Shown here piece by piece: positions 41,177-49,837 of a stretch of DNA of 64,000 nucleotides; positions within the stretch are counted from its first letter, which is position 1, and each line of letters starts with the position of its first letter. This DNA comes from 55-13 sp964501275 (GTDB taxonomy: Bacteria; Armatimonadota; Fimbriimonadia; Fimbriimonadales; Fimbriimonadaceae). The DNA lies in NCBI GenBank assembly GCA_964501275.1, contig CAZCSP010000007.1, positions 62,001-126,000 of the forward strand, in the 5' to 3' direction. The notes under the pieces are model-generated. The model made no database searches. It saw nothing but the letters and a program-made list of their open reading frames with translations, and was not told where the DNA came from. The position numbers and the translations under genes are program-made.

Positions 41177-44026
41177 ATGGACTTTCGACAGACCCTGAAT
41201 CTGCCTGATCCAGACTTCACGATTCCGATGAAGGCTGGCCTACCTACGCTTGAGCCGCAGATTCAGAAGATTTGGGAGGAAGAGGGGCTTTATCGCCGCA
41301 TCCAAGAGAGTCGGAAAAACGCGCCGACCTTTGTTCTACACGACGGCCCACCCTATACCAACTCGCCCATCCACATCGGGACGGCGTTGAACAAGACCCT
41401 TAAAGACTTCGTGGTCAAGTCGCGCACCATGATGGGGTTCCGCGCCCCCTATGTGCCGGGCTACGACACGCACGGGTTGCCGATCGAGCAGGCGGTGGCG
41501 AAGAAGTTTGCCGAGAAGAAGCAGACTCCCACCGGTAAGGAGTTGAGAGAGGCCTGCCGAGCCCATGCTCGAGAGTACATCCAGACCCAGACCACCCAGT
41601 TCAAGCGGCTGGGCGTCCTTGGACTCTGGGAACGTCCCTATGTGACGCTCGACTTTGAATTCGAAGCCGAGATCGTTCGGGTCTTCAAGCGTTTGGTCGA
41701 GGGCGGGTACGTCTATAAGGGGTTGCGGTCCACTATGTGGAGCCCCACCAGCCGCACCGCGCTGGCCGACACCGAGATCGTCTACCACGACCATGTGAGC
41801 AAGGCGATTTATGTCCGGTTCCCACTGCTGGAGGACCCCAACAAGCTCTTCCAACACTTTCCCAACCTCTACACCGTCATCTGGACCACCACCCCCTGGA
41901 CCATCCCGGCGAATCTGGCGGTGGCGTTCCATCCTGAGTTCGACTATGCCATTGTCAAGGTTGGCGGCGACCACTATGTGCTGCTGAAAGACCTGGTGGA
42001 GAAGGTGGCGGCGAAGGTGGGTTGGGCGAACTACGAGATCGTGGCGGAGATGGACGGGATCAACTTCGACCATGTGAAGTTCAAGCACCCGATCTTCGAC
42101 CGCCCTTCGCTTGGCGTGATGGCGGAATACGTCACAACCGAAGACGGCACCGGCGTCGTCCACACGGCCCCTAGCCACGGTCGGGACGACTTCATCACCG
42201 GGCAGAAGTATGGGCTGGACGTTCCGAATACGGTCGATGAGCGCGGCGTTCTGACCGAAGAGGCGGGCGAGTTCGCGGGGACGTTCTATCGGGACTGCGA
42301 CACGGTAGTGGTGGATCGCCTGCGCGAGGTTGGGAATCTGCTCAGCGCGGAGGACCATCCCCACAGCTACCCCTACGCCGAGCGAGACGGCCAGCCGGTG
42401 ATCTTCCGGGCGACCGAGCAGTGGTTCATCGGGATCGATCACCACAACCTGCGCGCCGAGATGCTGGATGGCATCGAGCCGGTGGCCTTAGACGAATTCA
42501 CCGAGCATGGCAACGAGGGGCGCGGCGTTTGCTGGGTGCCTCAGCAGGGCTACAACCGCATCGAGTCGATGGTCCGCCATCGCCCCGACTGGTGCATCTC
42601 GCGCCAGAGACCTTGGGGAGTTGGCATCCCAGTCTTCTATGGCAAGGAGTCGCGAAAGCCAGTTCTCGATCCTGAAACCATCGAGGCGGTGGCGCAACTG
42701 GTGCAGAAGGAAGGTTCTGACGCCTGGTTTGAGCGCGACGCCTCCGAAATCCTGCCTCCCGGCTACAAGCACCCGGAAACCGGAGAGACGGAGTTCGACA
42801 AGGAGACCGACACGCTCGACGTCTGGTTCGATTCCGGCTCGACCTCCATCGTGGTTCTGGAAGGCCAAGTCTGCCCCGAGTGGGGGGACCAGGGTCTTAC
42901 GTGGCCCGCCGACCTCTATCTGGAAGGTTCCGACCAGCATCGGGGTTGGTTTAACACCTCCCTCATCATCGGCACCGCCCTCAACGGGGAACCGCCCTAT
43001 CGCCAAGTCCTGACCCACGGGTTCGTGACTGACGACCAGGGCCGCAAAATGTCTAAGCGGCTGGGCAACATCGTGGAGCCAGTTTGGGCCTGCGAGCAGT
43101 ATGGGGCCGATGTGCTCCGCTACTGGGTCGCGAGTGTGGACTACGTGAACGACGTGCCCTGCTCGGATGCACTTCTCAAGCAGTTCGGCGACAACTACCG
43201 TACCGTTCGCAACACCCTCCGCTTCCTCCTTGGGAACCTGAGCGACTTTGAGGCGGTGTGGGCGCAAGGCTACCGGTGCAACGGCGGCGCGAACGACTTA
43301 CTGGAGCTCGACGAGTGGCTAGTAGAGCAGGTCGATCTGTTAGTGGCGGACTGCGTAGACAAGTACAAGCGGTACGACTTCGGCGGCGTCATCACCTCGA
43401 TCCACAACTTCTGCGCGGTGGAACTGTCCAGGTTCTATCTCGACGCGATCAAGGATCGGATGTACTGCGACGGGAAGGATTGGCCCACTCGGCAATCGGG
43501 CCAAGTGGCCTGCCACTATGCACTGATCCGCCTCGTCAAGCTCCTCGCCCCCATCCTGGTCCACACTGCCGAGGAGACTTGGAAGCGGATTCCCGGCGTT
43601 TCCGACTCGGTCCATCTAGCGACGTTCGATATGCCCACACCTGAGCGACTTGCCGCCATCGAGGGCAGTCCTCTCCAGACCAGGTTTGCGGCTCTGCTTG
43701 GAGAGCGGGGCGATGCCTTTGCCGTCTTCGAGCCTTGGAAGGCGGAGAACGGGGTGAAGGACAGCCAGGACGTGATCCTGAGCATTTCCTCCGAACCGGA
43801 AACCTATGAGCTTCTCAAGTCGTTTGATGCGGATGAGTTGGCGAACTACTTCAAGATGAGCTGGGTCGAGCTTTCACCCGGTGCAGAGAGCTTTACGTTT
43901 CGCAAGAGCGAGTTTGAGAAGTGCGAACGGTCGAGGCTGAGAAGGCCGGATGTGAAGCAGGTCGTGATCGACGGCGAAACCCACTGGCTCACGGCGCGAG
44001 ATCGAAAGGCGGTCGGCGTTGAGTAA
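41177..44026 (+). CDS. ileS: Isoleucyl-tRNA synthetase
   Basis: A 949-residue class I synthetase. The HIGH motif is in NSPIHIGTALNK near residue 65, and KMSKRLGN lies near residue 624. The editing domain lies between (for example VIWTTTPWTIPANLAVAFHP). It charges tRNA-Ile with isoleucine and edits valine. The C-terminal zinc ribbon of most bacterial IleS has four cysteines; here only one (FEKCERSRLRRPDV) is seen and the rest is replaced. lspA overlaps its end by eight bases, the classic ileS-lspA pair. Confidence 0.96.
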   Translation: MDFRQTLNLPDPDFTIPMKAGLPTLEPQIQKIWEEEGLYRRIQESRKNAPTFVLHDGPPYTNSPIHIGTALNKTLKDFVVKSRTMMGFRAPYVPGYDTHGLPIEQAVAKKFAEKKQTPTGKELREACRAHAREYIQTQTTQFKRLGVLGLWERPYVTLDFEFEAEIVRVFKRLVEGGYVYKGLRSTMWSPTSRTALADTEIVYHDHVSKAIYVRFPLLEDPNKLFQHFPNLYTVIWTTTPWTIPANLAVAFHPEFDYAIVKVGGDHYVLLKDLVEKVAAKVGWANYEIVAEMDGINFDHVKFKHPIFDRPSLGVMAEYVTTEDGTGVVHTAPSHGRDDFITGQKYGLDVPNTVDERGVLTEEAGEFAGTFYRDCDTVVVDRLREVGNLLSAEDHPHSYPYAERDGQPVIFRATEQWFIGIDHHNLRAEMLDGIEPVALDEFTEHGNEGRGVCWVPQQGYNRIESMVRHRPDWCISRQRPWGVGIPVFYGKESRKPVLDPETIEAVAQLVQKEGSDAWFERDASEILPPGYKHPETGETEFDKETDTLDVWFDSGSTSIVVLEGQVCPEWGDQGLTWPADLYLEGSDQHRGWFNTSLIIGTALNGEPPYRQVLTHGFVTDDQGRKMSKRLGNIVEPVWACEQYGADVLRYWVASVDYVNDVPCSDALLKQFGDNYRTVRNTLRFLLGNLSDFEAVWAQGYRCNGGANDLLELDEWLVEQVDLLVADCVDKYKRYDFGGVITSIHNFCAVELSRFYLDAIKDRMYCDGKDWPTRQSGQVACHYALIRLVKLLAPILVHTAEETWKRIPGVSDSVHLATFDMPTPERLAAIEGSPLQTRFAALLGERGDAFAVFEPWKAENGVKDSQDVILSISSEPETYELLKSFDADELANYFKMSWVELSPGAESFTFRKSEFEKCERSRLRRPDVKQVVIDGETHWLTARDRKAVGVE

Positions 44027-44531
44027 ACGCACCCTGTTCTGGGTGTTGTTTGTTGGAATGCTGATCTTGGATCAGGCAGTGAAGTGGTGGGCCAGGAGCG
44101 CAGTAGATGGGCGCGAGGGCGCTTCCATCTACCCCCTATGGCCGGGCGTTTTTGAATTCACGCTCGTTTTTAACCGGGGCATCGCGTTTGGGCAGTTGCA
44201 GGGCTACGGCGTATTCCTGACCCCCATCGCCCTCATCATCGCGGGCGGGGCCATCTGGTACTCCGCCAAACACCCCCAAGCCTCCAAGGTCTATCACATC
44301 GTCGCGGCGCTCTTTGCGGCGGGCGCACTGGGGAATCTGATCGACCGCCTGTTCCTGGGCAAGGTGACGGACATGTTCGACTTCCGCCTCATCGGCTTCC
44401 CCGTCTTCAACATCGCCGACGCCTGCATCACCGTCAGCGGCGTCATCATGGTGCTGCTGTGGCTGAAGGAAGCGATCGACGAAAAGCGAGCCGCCACTGC
44501 CGCCGACTCCGAGACTCAGGCAACGCCGTAG
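44019..44531 (+). CDS. lspA: Lipoprotein signal peptidase II
   Basis: A 170-residue four-helix membrane protease from TTG 44019. The two catalytic aspartates are in GALGNLIDRLFLGKVTDM and FNIADACITVSGV. FNRGIAFGQLQG matches the NxGxAFG region of the family. It cleaves the signal peptide of prolipoproteins such as the foldase at 32106. It overlaps ileS, so translation is probably coupled. Its stop lies at the edge of a heptamer-armed repeat. Confidence 0.95.
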   Translation: MSKRTLFWVLFVGMLILDQAVKWWARSAVDGREGASIYPLWPGVFEFTLVFNRGIAFGQLQGYGVFLTPIALIIAGGAIWYSAKHPQASKVYHIVAALFAAGALGNLIDRLFLGKVTDMFDFRLIGFPVFNIADACITVSGVIMVLLWLKEAIDEKRAATAADSETQATP

Positions 44532-44532
44532 C

Positions 44533-44660
44533 GGTGTGGCCTGTGGAATGTGGAATGTGGCTTGTGATAGGACATAGAGGACGAATAGGGCAAATAGGGC
44601 GAGCTCGTCTTATCTGTCCGGTCCTCACCCCACAAGCCACATTCCACAGGCCACATCCCC
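44533..44660. repeat. Heptamer-armed element with nonamer loop (GTGGAAT type)
   Basis: The left arm reads TGTGGCC TGTGGAA TGTGGAA TGTGGCT TGTG and the right arm (44631-44659) is its reverse complement with one heptamer fewer. The loop (44566-44602) is four nonamers of the form AATAGGGCA and aligns with the loop at 1876-1910, including GACGAAT. A CGAGCTCG palindrome follows. It sits between lspA and the arginase gene. Confidence 0.85.
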
Positions 44661-44673
44661 ATCCCACACAAAG

Positions 44674-44679
44674 TACACT
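44674..44679 (+). promoter_or_regulatory. Predicted -10 box of the arginase gene
   Basis: TACACT lies seven bases before the GTG at 44687, again with no room for a Shine-Dalgarno site. Confidence 0.45.
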
Positions 44680-44686
44680 CCCGAAC

Positions 44687-45634
44687 GTGATCGACGTTAT
44701 CGGGGTGCCGTTCGACCTTTGTGGGAAGCGGTTGGGGAGCCGGTTGGGACCGGCGGCGTTGCGGCTGGCCGGGTTGATGGGGGTCCTGTCCGACCTTGGC
44801 CTGGAAAATGAGGACTTGGGCGATGTCCCGGTGGGCGCAGAAGACGGCGCGGAAGGGCTGAGAAATTTCAAGCCTTATCTCAAATGCCTGAAGGCCCTCA
44901 AATCCCGAACCATCGAGAGCCTCACCAAAGGGGCTATCCCTCTGGTGATGGGCGGGGACCACAGCATTGCGGCGGGCAGCGTGTCGGGGGCTCTGGAGAT
45001 GTTCGACGGCGACCTGGCCCTCCTCTGGATCGACGCCCATGCCGACGCCAATACCCCCGATTCCAGCACGAGCGGCAACATGCATGGGATGCCGATTGCC
45101 GGTTTGCAGGGTTATCCAAGCGGCGCAGATGGCAAAGCCGACGACCAGTGGAACCGCCTGCTCTCCGAGATCGTCCCCGCCTCCCGCTTGCGCCCCGAAC
45201 GTTGCGCTTGGTACGGTCTGCGCGACGTGGACCCAGCCGAGCGCGACCTGATCCGCCGCACCCCGGGAGACCTTGCCATCACCATGCAGGACGTGGATCG
45301 GCGGGGCGTGGTGGAGACGATGCGGCAGTTCGACTCCTGGCTCCGCAACACCGGGGCCAAGCACCTCTGGATATCTTTCGACGTAGACGCCCTCGACCCG
45401 ATTCTCGCTCCCGGAACCGGCACGGCGGTGCGAGGCGGCCTGACCTATCGAGAAGCCCACCTCATCGCCGAATTGCTGAGAGAGTTCCTGGACACTCCCG
45501 GCTGCCCCTACTCCTTGGTCGGCCTGGACGTGGTGGAGACCAACCCGCTTTTCGACTCCAACAACGAGACCGCGAAAATGGCGGTCGAGTGGGTGGGATC
45601 GCTGTTTGGGAAATCGATCTTGGGGGTCAAGTGA
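44687..45634 (+). CDS. Arginase (ureohydrolase family)
   Basis: A 315-residue ureohydrolase from GTG 44687. The two-manganese site is complete: VMGGDHSIAAG, LLWIDAHADANTP and WISFDVDALDP. The N-terminal VIGVPFDLCGKRLGSRLGPAALR and the SSTSGNMHGMP loop favour arginase over agmatinase. It hydrolyses arginine to ornithine and urea. It overlaps the next start by four bases (GTGA), so it is coupled to the isomerase gene although the pathways are unrelated. Confidence 0.9.
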   Translation: MIDVIGVPFDLCGKRLGSRLGPAALRLAGLMGVLSDLGLENEDLGDVPVGAEDGAEGLRNFKPYLKCLKALKSRTIESLTKGAIPLVMGGDHSIAAGSVSGALEMFDGDLALLWIDAHADANTPDSSTSGNMHGMPIAGLQGYPSGADGKADDQWNRLLSEIVPASRLRPERCAWYGLRDVDPAERDLIRRTPGDLAITMQDVDRRGVVETMRQFDSWLRNTGAKHLWISFDVDALDPILAPGTGTAVRGGLTYREAHLIAELLREFLDTPGCPYSLVGLDVVETNPLFDSNNETAKMAVEWVGSLFGKSILGVK

Positions 45635-46593
45635 GCCGGGAGATTGGGCAGGCCGCGCTTCGACAGGAAGCCCATGCCATTCAGCGGATGGCAGACCAAC
45701 TTGGCGGGGAGTTTGAATCAGCCGTCGAGATGATCCTCACCTGCCCCGGACGGACCATCACCTGCGGGGTCGGCAAGTCGGGCCACATCGCCCGGAAGAC
45801 GGCGGGCACCCTCAGCAGCACCGGCACCCCCTCGCTCTTCCTTCATGCCGCCGAGGCGGTGCATGGCGATCTGGGGATGATCACGGCGGGGGACGTGGTA
45901 ATCCTCTACAGCCACAGTGGCGAGACCGACGAGATCGTGCGCCTGTTCCCCTCGATCCGGGCGCAGGAGGCCAAGTCGATCCTCATCACCGGTCGCCCGA
46001 ACTCCAGCGCGGGCCGGGACGCGGACCTTTGCCTGAACACCTTTGTGGAGGAGGAAGCCTGCCCCAACAACCTGGCTCCTACCACCTCCACCACCGCCAT
46101 GCTCGCCCTCTCCGACGCCCTGGCCATCGCCGTGATGGAGAGGCGCGGGTTCACCAAAGACGACTTCGCTCGGTTCCACCCCAGCGGAGCGTTGGGCAAG
46201 CGGCTGTTGCTGACGGTGCGAGACGTGATGCGCGCCTACCCCGACATGGCCCACGTCGCTGCCTCCGACACCGCGACCGAAGTCATCCGCGCCATGACCC
46301 AGGCGGCGGTCGGTGCGGCGTGCGTGGTGGACGATTCGGTGCGATTGCTGGGACTGGTCAGCGAGAGCGACTTACGCAAGCACCTCCTCTCCCACGAGAA
46401 CCCGCTATCCTCCCCCGCCTCCGACTTGATGAACCCCGACCCCACCACCATCGGCCCCGACCTCCTCGCCATCGACGCCTTCGAGGTCTTCCAAAACTTT
46501 CCGGTCAAGATCGGCGAGTTGCCGGTGGTGGAGGATGGGAAGGTGGCGGGCTTGCTGGTGCTGAAGGATCTGTTGCGAAGCGGAATTCTCTAA
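45631..46593 (+). CDS. kdsD: Arabinose-5-phosphate isomerase, SIS plus tandem CBS domains
   Basis: A 320-residue protein from GTG 45631. The SIS domain shows ITCGVGKSGHIARKTAGTLS, VILYSHSGETDEIVRLFPSI and APTTSTTAMLALSDALAIAV. FHPSGALGKRLLLTVRDVMR leads into two CBS domains (VIRAMTQAAVGAACVVDD; FPVKIGELPVVEDGKVAGL). KdsD/GutQ enzymes interconvert ribulose-5-phosphate and arabinose-5-phosphate, the first step to Kdo, implying an LPS-bearing outer membrane. Confidence 0.92.
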   Translation: MSREIGQAALRQEAHAIQRMADQLGGEFESAVEMILTCPGRTITCGVGKSGHIARKTAGTLSSTGTPSLFLHAAEAVHGDLGMITAGDVVILYSHSGETDEIVRLFPSIRAQEAKSILITGRPNSSAGRDADLCLNTFVEEEACPNNLAPTTSTTAMLALSDALAIAVMERRGFTKDDFARFHPSGALGKRLLLTVRDVMRAYPDMAHVAASDTATEVIRAMTQAAVGAACVVDDSVRLLGLVSESDLRKHLLSHENPLSSPASDLMNPDPTTIGPDLLAIDAFEVFQNFPVKIGELPVVEDGKVAGLLVLKDLLRSGIL

Positions 46594-46610
46594 GAGCCAG
46601 TGTTTAAATT

Positions 46611-46631
46611 CGCAATAGCTTCAGTATTGCG
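46611..46631 (+). terminator. Hairpin after kdsD (weak terminator)
   Basis: CGCAATA pairs with TATTGCG across a seven-base loop, 17 bases after the kdsD stop. It has only TCATTCT after it rather than a pure T-run. Confidence 0.4.
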
Positions 46632-46817
46632 TCATTCTGAGTAGGGCGTCAAGCTTGGATTTTGCGGACGGGCTCTAAGTGAATCATCAGGGCTTTTTCC
46701 ACCAGAAGGTAGGCCTTCGCCCCATAGTGAGAACGTGGGACATTGACCCCAATGCCCCATTCCCCTTAATATAAGGGTGGCCCTCCAAGCGTCGGCCATG
46801 TTGGTAGGAGAATCGAG

Positions 46818-48092
46818 GTGGATTCGACGCCGTTGAAGATAGACCCGCAAGAAGCGTTGGCCCAGATCGAGGCTGCGTTTGCCCATCTTCGCGCCCATTT
46901 CATCGGGCGCGACGCGGTGTTGGAGCAGATTTTCTACGCCCTGCTAACCCGAGAGCATGCGCTGATTATCGGCGACCGGGGTTTGGCAAAGTCACGTCTT
47001 GCCCGTAGCGTATTTGCCCAATTCGAGGACCCGCGCCCCCCTTTTTCGCTTCAGCTCACCCGGTCGACTTCGGTCGGCCAGTTGGTGGGTGGGCTGGACC
47101 TCAAGGCGTTTGAGCGGGGGACCTACATCCACAACCTGGACGGGTACATCGTGCGGGCCCATTTTGCGTTTCTGGATGAGCTTTTCGACGCCAACGACTT
47201 CGTGCTCCGCTCCTTGAACGGCATCCTCAACGAGCGCGAGTTTCTCAACGGTCCCCAGATCGAACCCGCGCTTTTGCACACCGCTATCGGAACCACCAAC
47301 TTCATTCGCGATACCCGCGAGAGTCGGGCGGTATTGGATCGATTGCTCTTCAAGTGTGTAGTGCACCGCGCCGAATCCACCTTGCAGCGCTTCGCCATCC
47401 GTCGCGAATTCATCACTTCGCACGGCGGTACCGTCATGCCCGAAGAAGGTGGGGCGGTCCCGTTCGAGTTCTTGAACAAGCTCAGCCGTATCATCCACGG
47501 GGAAGTGCCGGGTCTGGCAATCAAAGTGCCGCCCCACATTCTTGTGATGCTGGACCACATTATCAGCGACTTTGAGCGCGAGATTAACGAAAAGCGAATC
47601 GAGGAGCGATTCGTCTACAGCGACCGGTCGAAAAACAAGGCGATCCACGTCGTCATGGCCTCAGCGCTGAGGAGCGGACGCCAGACGGCCGAACTGCGAG
47701 ACCTGGCGGCCCTTCACTATCTTATTCCCACGGTAGGCAGCACCGAAGAAGAGGAGGTCTTTGACCATGCAATGAACGTGACGATCAAGGCGTTCTCCAG
47801 CCGGGATCGGGAATCGGTGGACCAAGCTGCGGAGATTGTGGATTTGGTCGCGGAGGCCGTCGAAAGGCAGCGGCAGGGGACGCTGAACGAGCCCAACTGG
47901 TCCGAACGCATGAAGACCAAAATCGGCCGGTGGATGCATCGGGACTCCAGCCTCACCCTTGGCTCCCTGCTTGAGGAAGCAAGGGCGCTGAACGCAGACC
48001 ACCCGGTCACATTGAAGCTGAAAGACGAGGTTTTGGCGATGGTGCGTGAAGCCCACGAGAAGCACCACATCGCTTTTGAGCAGAAGCTATGA
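46818..48092 (+). CDS. MoxR/RavA-like AAA+ ATPase
   Basis: A 424-residue AAA+ protein from GTG 46818. Walker A is IIGDRGLAKSRLAR, Walker B is FAFLDELFDANDFVLRSLNG with the adjoining ILNEREFLNG, and sensor 1 is HTAIGTTNF. The layout matches RavA/MoxR chaperone-like ATPases, which act with VWA-domain partners. Such a partner follows at 48227, separated by about 130 bases that hold two repeats. Confidence 0.88.
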   Translation: MDSTPLKIDPQEALAQIEAAFAHLRAHFIGRDAVLEQIFYALLTREHALIIGDRGLAKSRLARSVFAQFEDPRPPFSLQLTRSTSVGQLVGGLDLKAFERGTYIHNLDGYIVRAHFAFLDELFDANDFVLRSLNGILNEREFLNGPQIEPALLHTAIGTTNFIRDTRESRAVLDRLLFKCVVHRAESTLQRFAIRREFITSHGGTVMPEEGGAVPFEFLNKLSRIIHGEVPGLAIKVPPHILVMLDHIISDFEREINEKRIEERFVYSDRSKNKAIHVVMASALRSGRQTAELRDLAALHYLIPTVGSTEEEEVFDHAMNVTIKAFSSRDRESVDQAAEIVDLVAEAVERQRQGTLNEPNWSERMKTKIGRWMHRDSSLTLGSLLEEARALNADHPVTLKLKDEVLAMVREAHEKHHIAFEQKL

Positions 48093-48104
48093 GGGACGGC
48101 TATT

Positions 48105-48132
48105 CGGCATTCGGGCATTTCGGCGTTGGGGG
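48105..48132. repeat. Single arm of GGCATT-type heptamer repeat
   Basis: CGGCATT CGGGCATTT CGGCGTT GGG in tandem between the MoxR and VWA genes, without a clear partner arm. Confidence 0.55.
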
Positions 48133-48146
48133 TAATGAAAGCTTGC

Positions 48147-48176
48147 TGTAGGCGGCGGATGCATTCTGCCGCCGTC
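48147..48176 (+). repeat. 30-bp intergenic repeat, solo copy
   Basis: One forward copy of the TGTAGGCGGCGGATGCATT-type 30-mer, 50 bases before the VWA gene start. Confidence 0.85.
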
Positions 48177-48226
48177 ATCTCGAAACCTCCTATGCCGGAA
48201 GGATGCCGGTGGTTCCAGGAGAAATT

Positions 48227-49768
48227 ATGCCGCTTCTGAAAGTCGACGAGGTGGCTTCGTTCGTCATCTCAGACGATAAGGTTTGGGATCACCTGCGGCG
48301 AAGCGAATTTCGTCGGTCCCAGATGGGGTTTCGGGAGTTTGCTTCCCAGTTCGGTATCCATGACCTGGGGGAGATATCCGAGGGACAGTTGATGGCGATC
48401 GTCGCCGCCCGAAACACCGCCCCAATCATCGACCTGCTCCGCATCCCCAGCGGAAAGTCCCGCATCGGAGCGGCCGGGATGGCCACCTACGATATCCACC
48501 GCCCAAAGACTTCGCTTGGCCCGATGCTTTCCGAACTCCTCGCCTCCGCCCCGACCAATCAGGAGGAATGGGAGGTTCTGCGCGATCCCGAGGACATTCC
48601 GCAGGCCATCCCTGAAGATCTCCTGCTCCGACGCCTGGCCCCTCAAGAGTTCCTGCGACGGCTGACCGAGGGGGAGTTGATTCGCTCGGCTTGGGTTCAA
48701 GAGGACGACGAGACGATTGCCACTCAGGAAATCGAGACCCAAGACCAATCGACCCGGCCGGAAGAAGGCTCGACCAGCGAAGACTCCCGCCCCTATGGCT
48801 ACCTCTTGCTGGATGCCAGCGAATCGATGGGGAGCGGACGGGACCGGCGCGACGAGGTGGCCCGTGGTCTGGCCTTGGCTTATTTGCTATCACAATTTGA
48901 GTCGGGCAACCCGACGGTCTTGTACCTGTTCCGCCACGAATTGAGCCCGATCTTCGGAGGGGAGAGTCGATCCGCTTTCGAGTCCGCCGTCTGCGCCATC
49001 CTCTCTCATTCCCACGAAGGGATGACGAACCTACAGGGGGCCCTGAAGTTGCTTTCCGACGCGATGCGAGTCCACCATTCCCGGGTCGATATTGCCCTAA
49101 TCACCGACGGTGTCACCCGCTTGACTGCCAATCCGGTAGAAGGGTCGCACCTGCACACCTTCCTGGTGGGAGTACGGCCCGAGGAGTTTGACAAGTTTGG
49201 CGCGGAACAGTATCAGGAGTCGCTGATCCAACTCCGCTCCTGGAGCGACTTCATGTTCCGCATCGACCCCGAGGTCATGCAAACGGCGTCAATCCCCCGC
49301 CGGGAAGATGTGCTGGACTTCTCCCGAATGCTGTACGGTCTGGACGAGGAGACGGCGGGCGCAGCCTCAGAGGAGAAAATCCGACGCATCCAGACGAGGC
49401 TTTCAAACCTCAGCGCGCTTATCGCTCGGTTTCGTGAATTCCACGGGTTGCACGACATCGATGTGGAAGCCGCATGGCGCGAGACCCAGAGGGCAATCGA
49501 GAGGATCGGAAAGGCAGACCCCTCCGCCCTAGCCAAACGCAACATCGAAGGTTGGACCAATCTCGATCGCGACCTCATGCTCACCCTGGAGACTCGCGAA
49601 CTGCGAAGCGTCGTCGAACCCGCGACATTAGGGGCCAAGTGGGGGCTGAGAGCGGTCCCAGTCCAGGTAACCAGCCCCTGGGAAAACCTCCGCGCCCTCT
49701 GGCGATTCTTCAAGCGGAAGGCGAAGGGGCTGCTGCGAAGAGTAAAACGGTTCTTCCGGCGGGAATAG
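48227..49768 (+). CDS. VWA-domain protein, partner of the MoxR-like ATPase
   Basis: A 513-residue protein from ATG 48227 (GGAG five bases upstream; an ATG at 48203 is in frame). The C-terminal half is a von Willebrand A domain with the MIDAS motif DASESMGSG, HEGMTNLQGALKLL and IALITDG. The N-terminal half is helical and a basic tail (FFKRKAKGLLRRVKRFFRRE) ends the protein. Pairing with a MoxR ATPase resembles RavA-ViaA. The cellular target is unknown. Confidence 0.85.
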   Translation: MPLLKVDEVASFVISDDKVWDHLRRSEFRRSQMGFREFASQFGIHDLGEISEGQLMAIVAARNTAPIIDLLRIPSGKSRIGAAGMATYDIHRPKTSLGPMLSELLASAPTNQEEWEVLRDPEDIPQAIPEDLLLRRLAPQEFLRRLTEGELIRSAWVQEDDETIATQEIETQDQSTRPEEGSTSEDSRPYGYLLLDASESMGSGRDRRDEVARGLALAYLLSQFESGNPTVLYLFRHELSPIFGGESRSAFESAVCAILSHSHEGMTNLQGALKLLSDAMRVHHSRVDIALITDGVTRLTANPVEGSHLHTFLVGVRPEEFDKFGAEQYQESLIQLRSWSDFMFRIDPEVMQTASIPRREDVLDFSRMLYGLDEETAGAASEEKIRRIQTRLSNLSALIARFREFHGLHDIDVEAAWRETQRAIERIGKADPSALAKRNIEGWTNLDRDLMLTLETRELRSVVEPATLGAKWGLRAVPVQVTSPWENLRALWRFFKRKAKGLLRRVKRFFRRE

Positions 49769-49837
49769 TGTGGCCTATGAGATGTGGCTTGTGGAATGTA
49801 TTCGATCAAACCACAGGCCACACTTCACAAGCCACAC
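49769..49837. repeat. GTGGCCT-type hairpin between convergent genes
   Basis: The left arm (49769-49799) reads TGTGGCC TATGAGA TGTGGCT TGTGGAA. The right arm (49811-49837) is the reverse complement type, and the loop is about 12 bases. It fills exactly the space between the VWA stop and the lexA stop, so it could serve as a bidirectional terminator. The arms belong to the family of 44533-44660. Confidence 0.75.
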
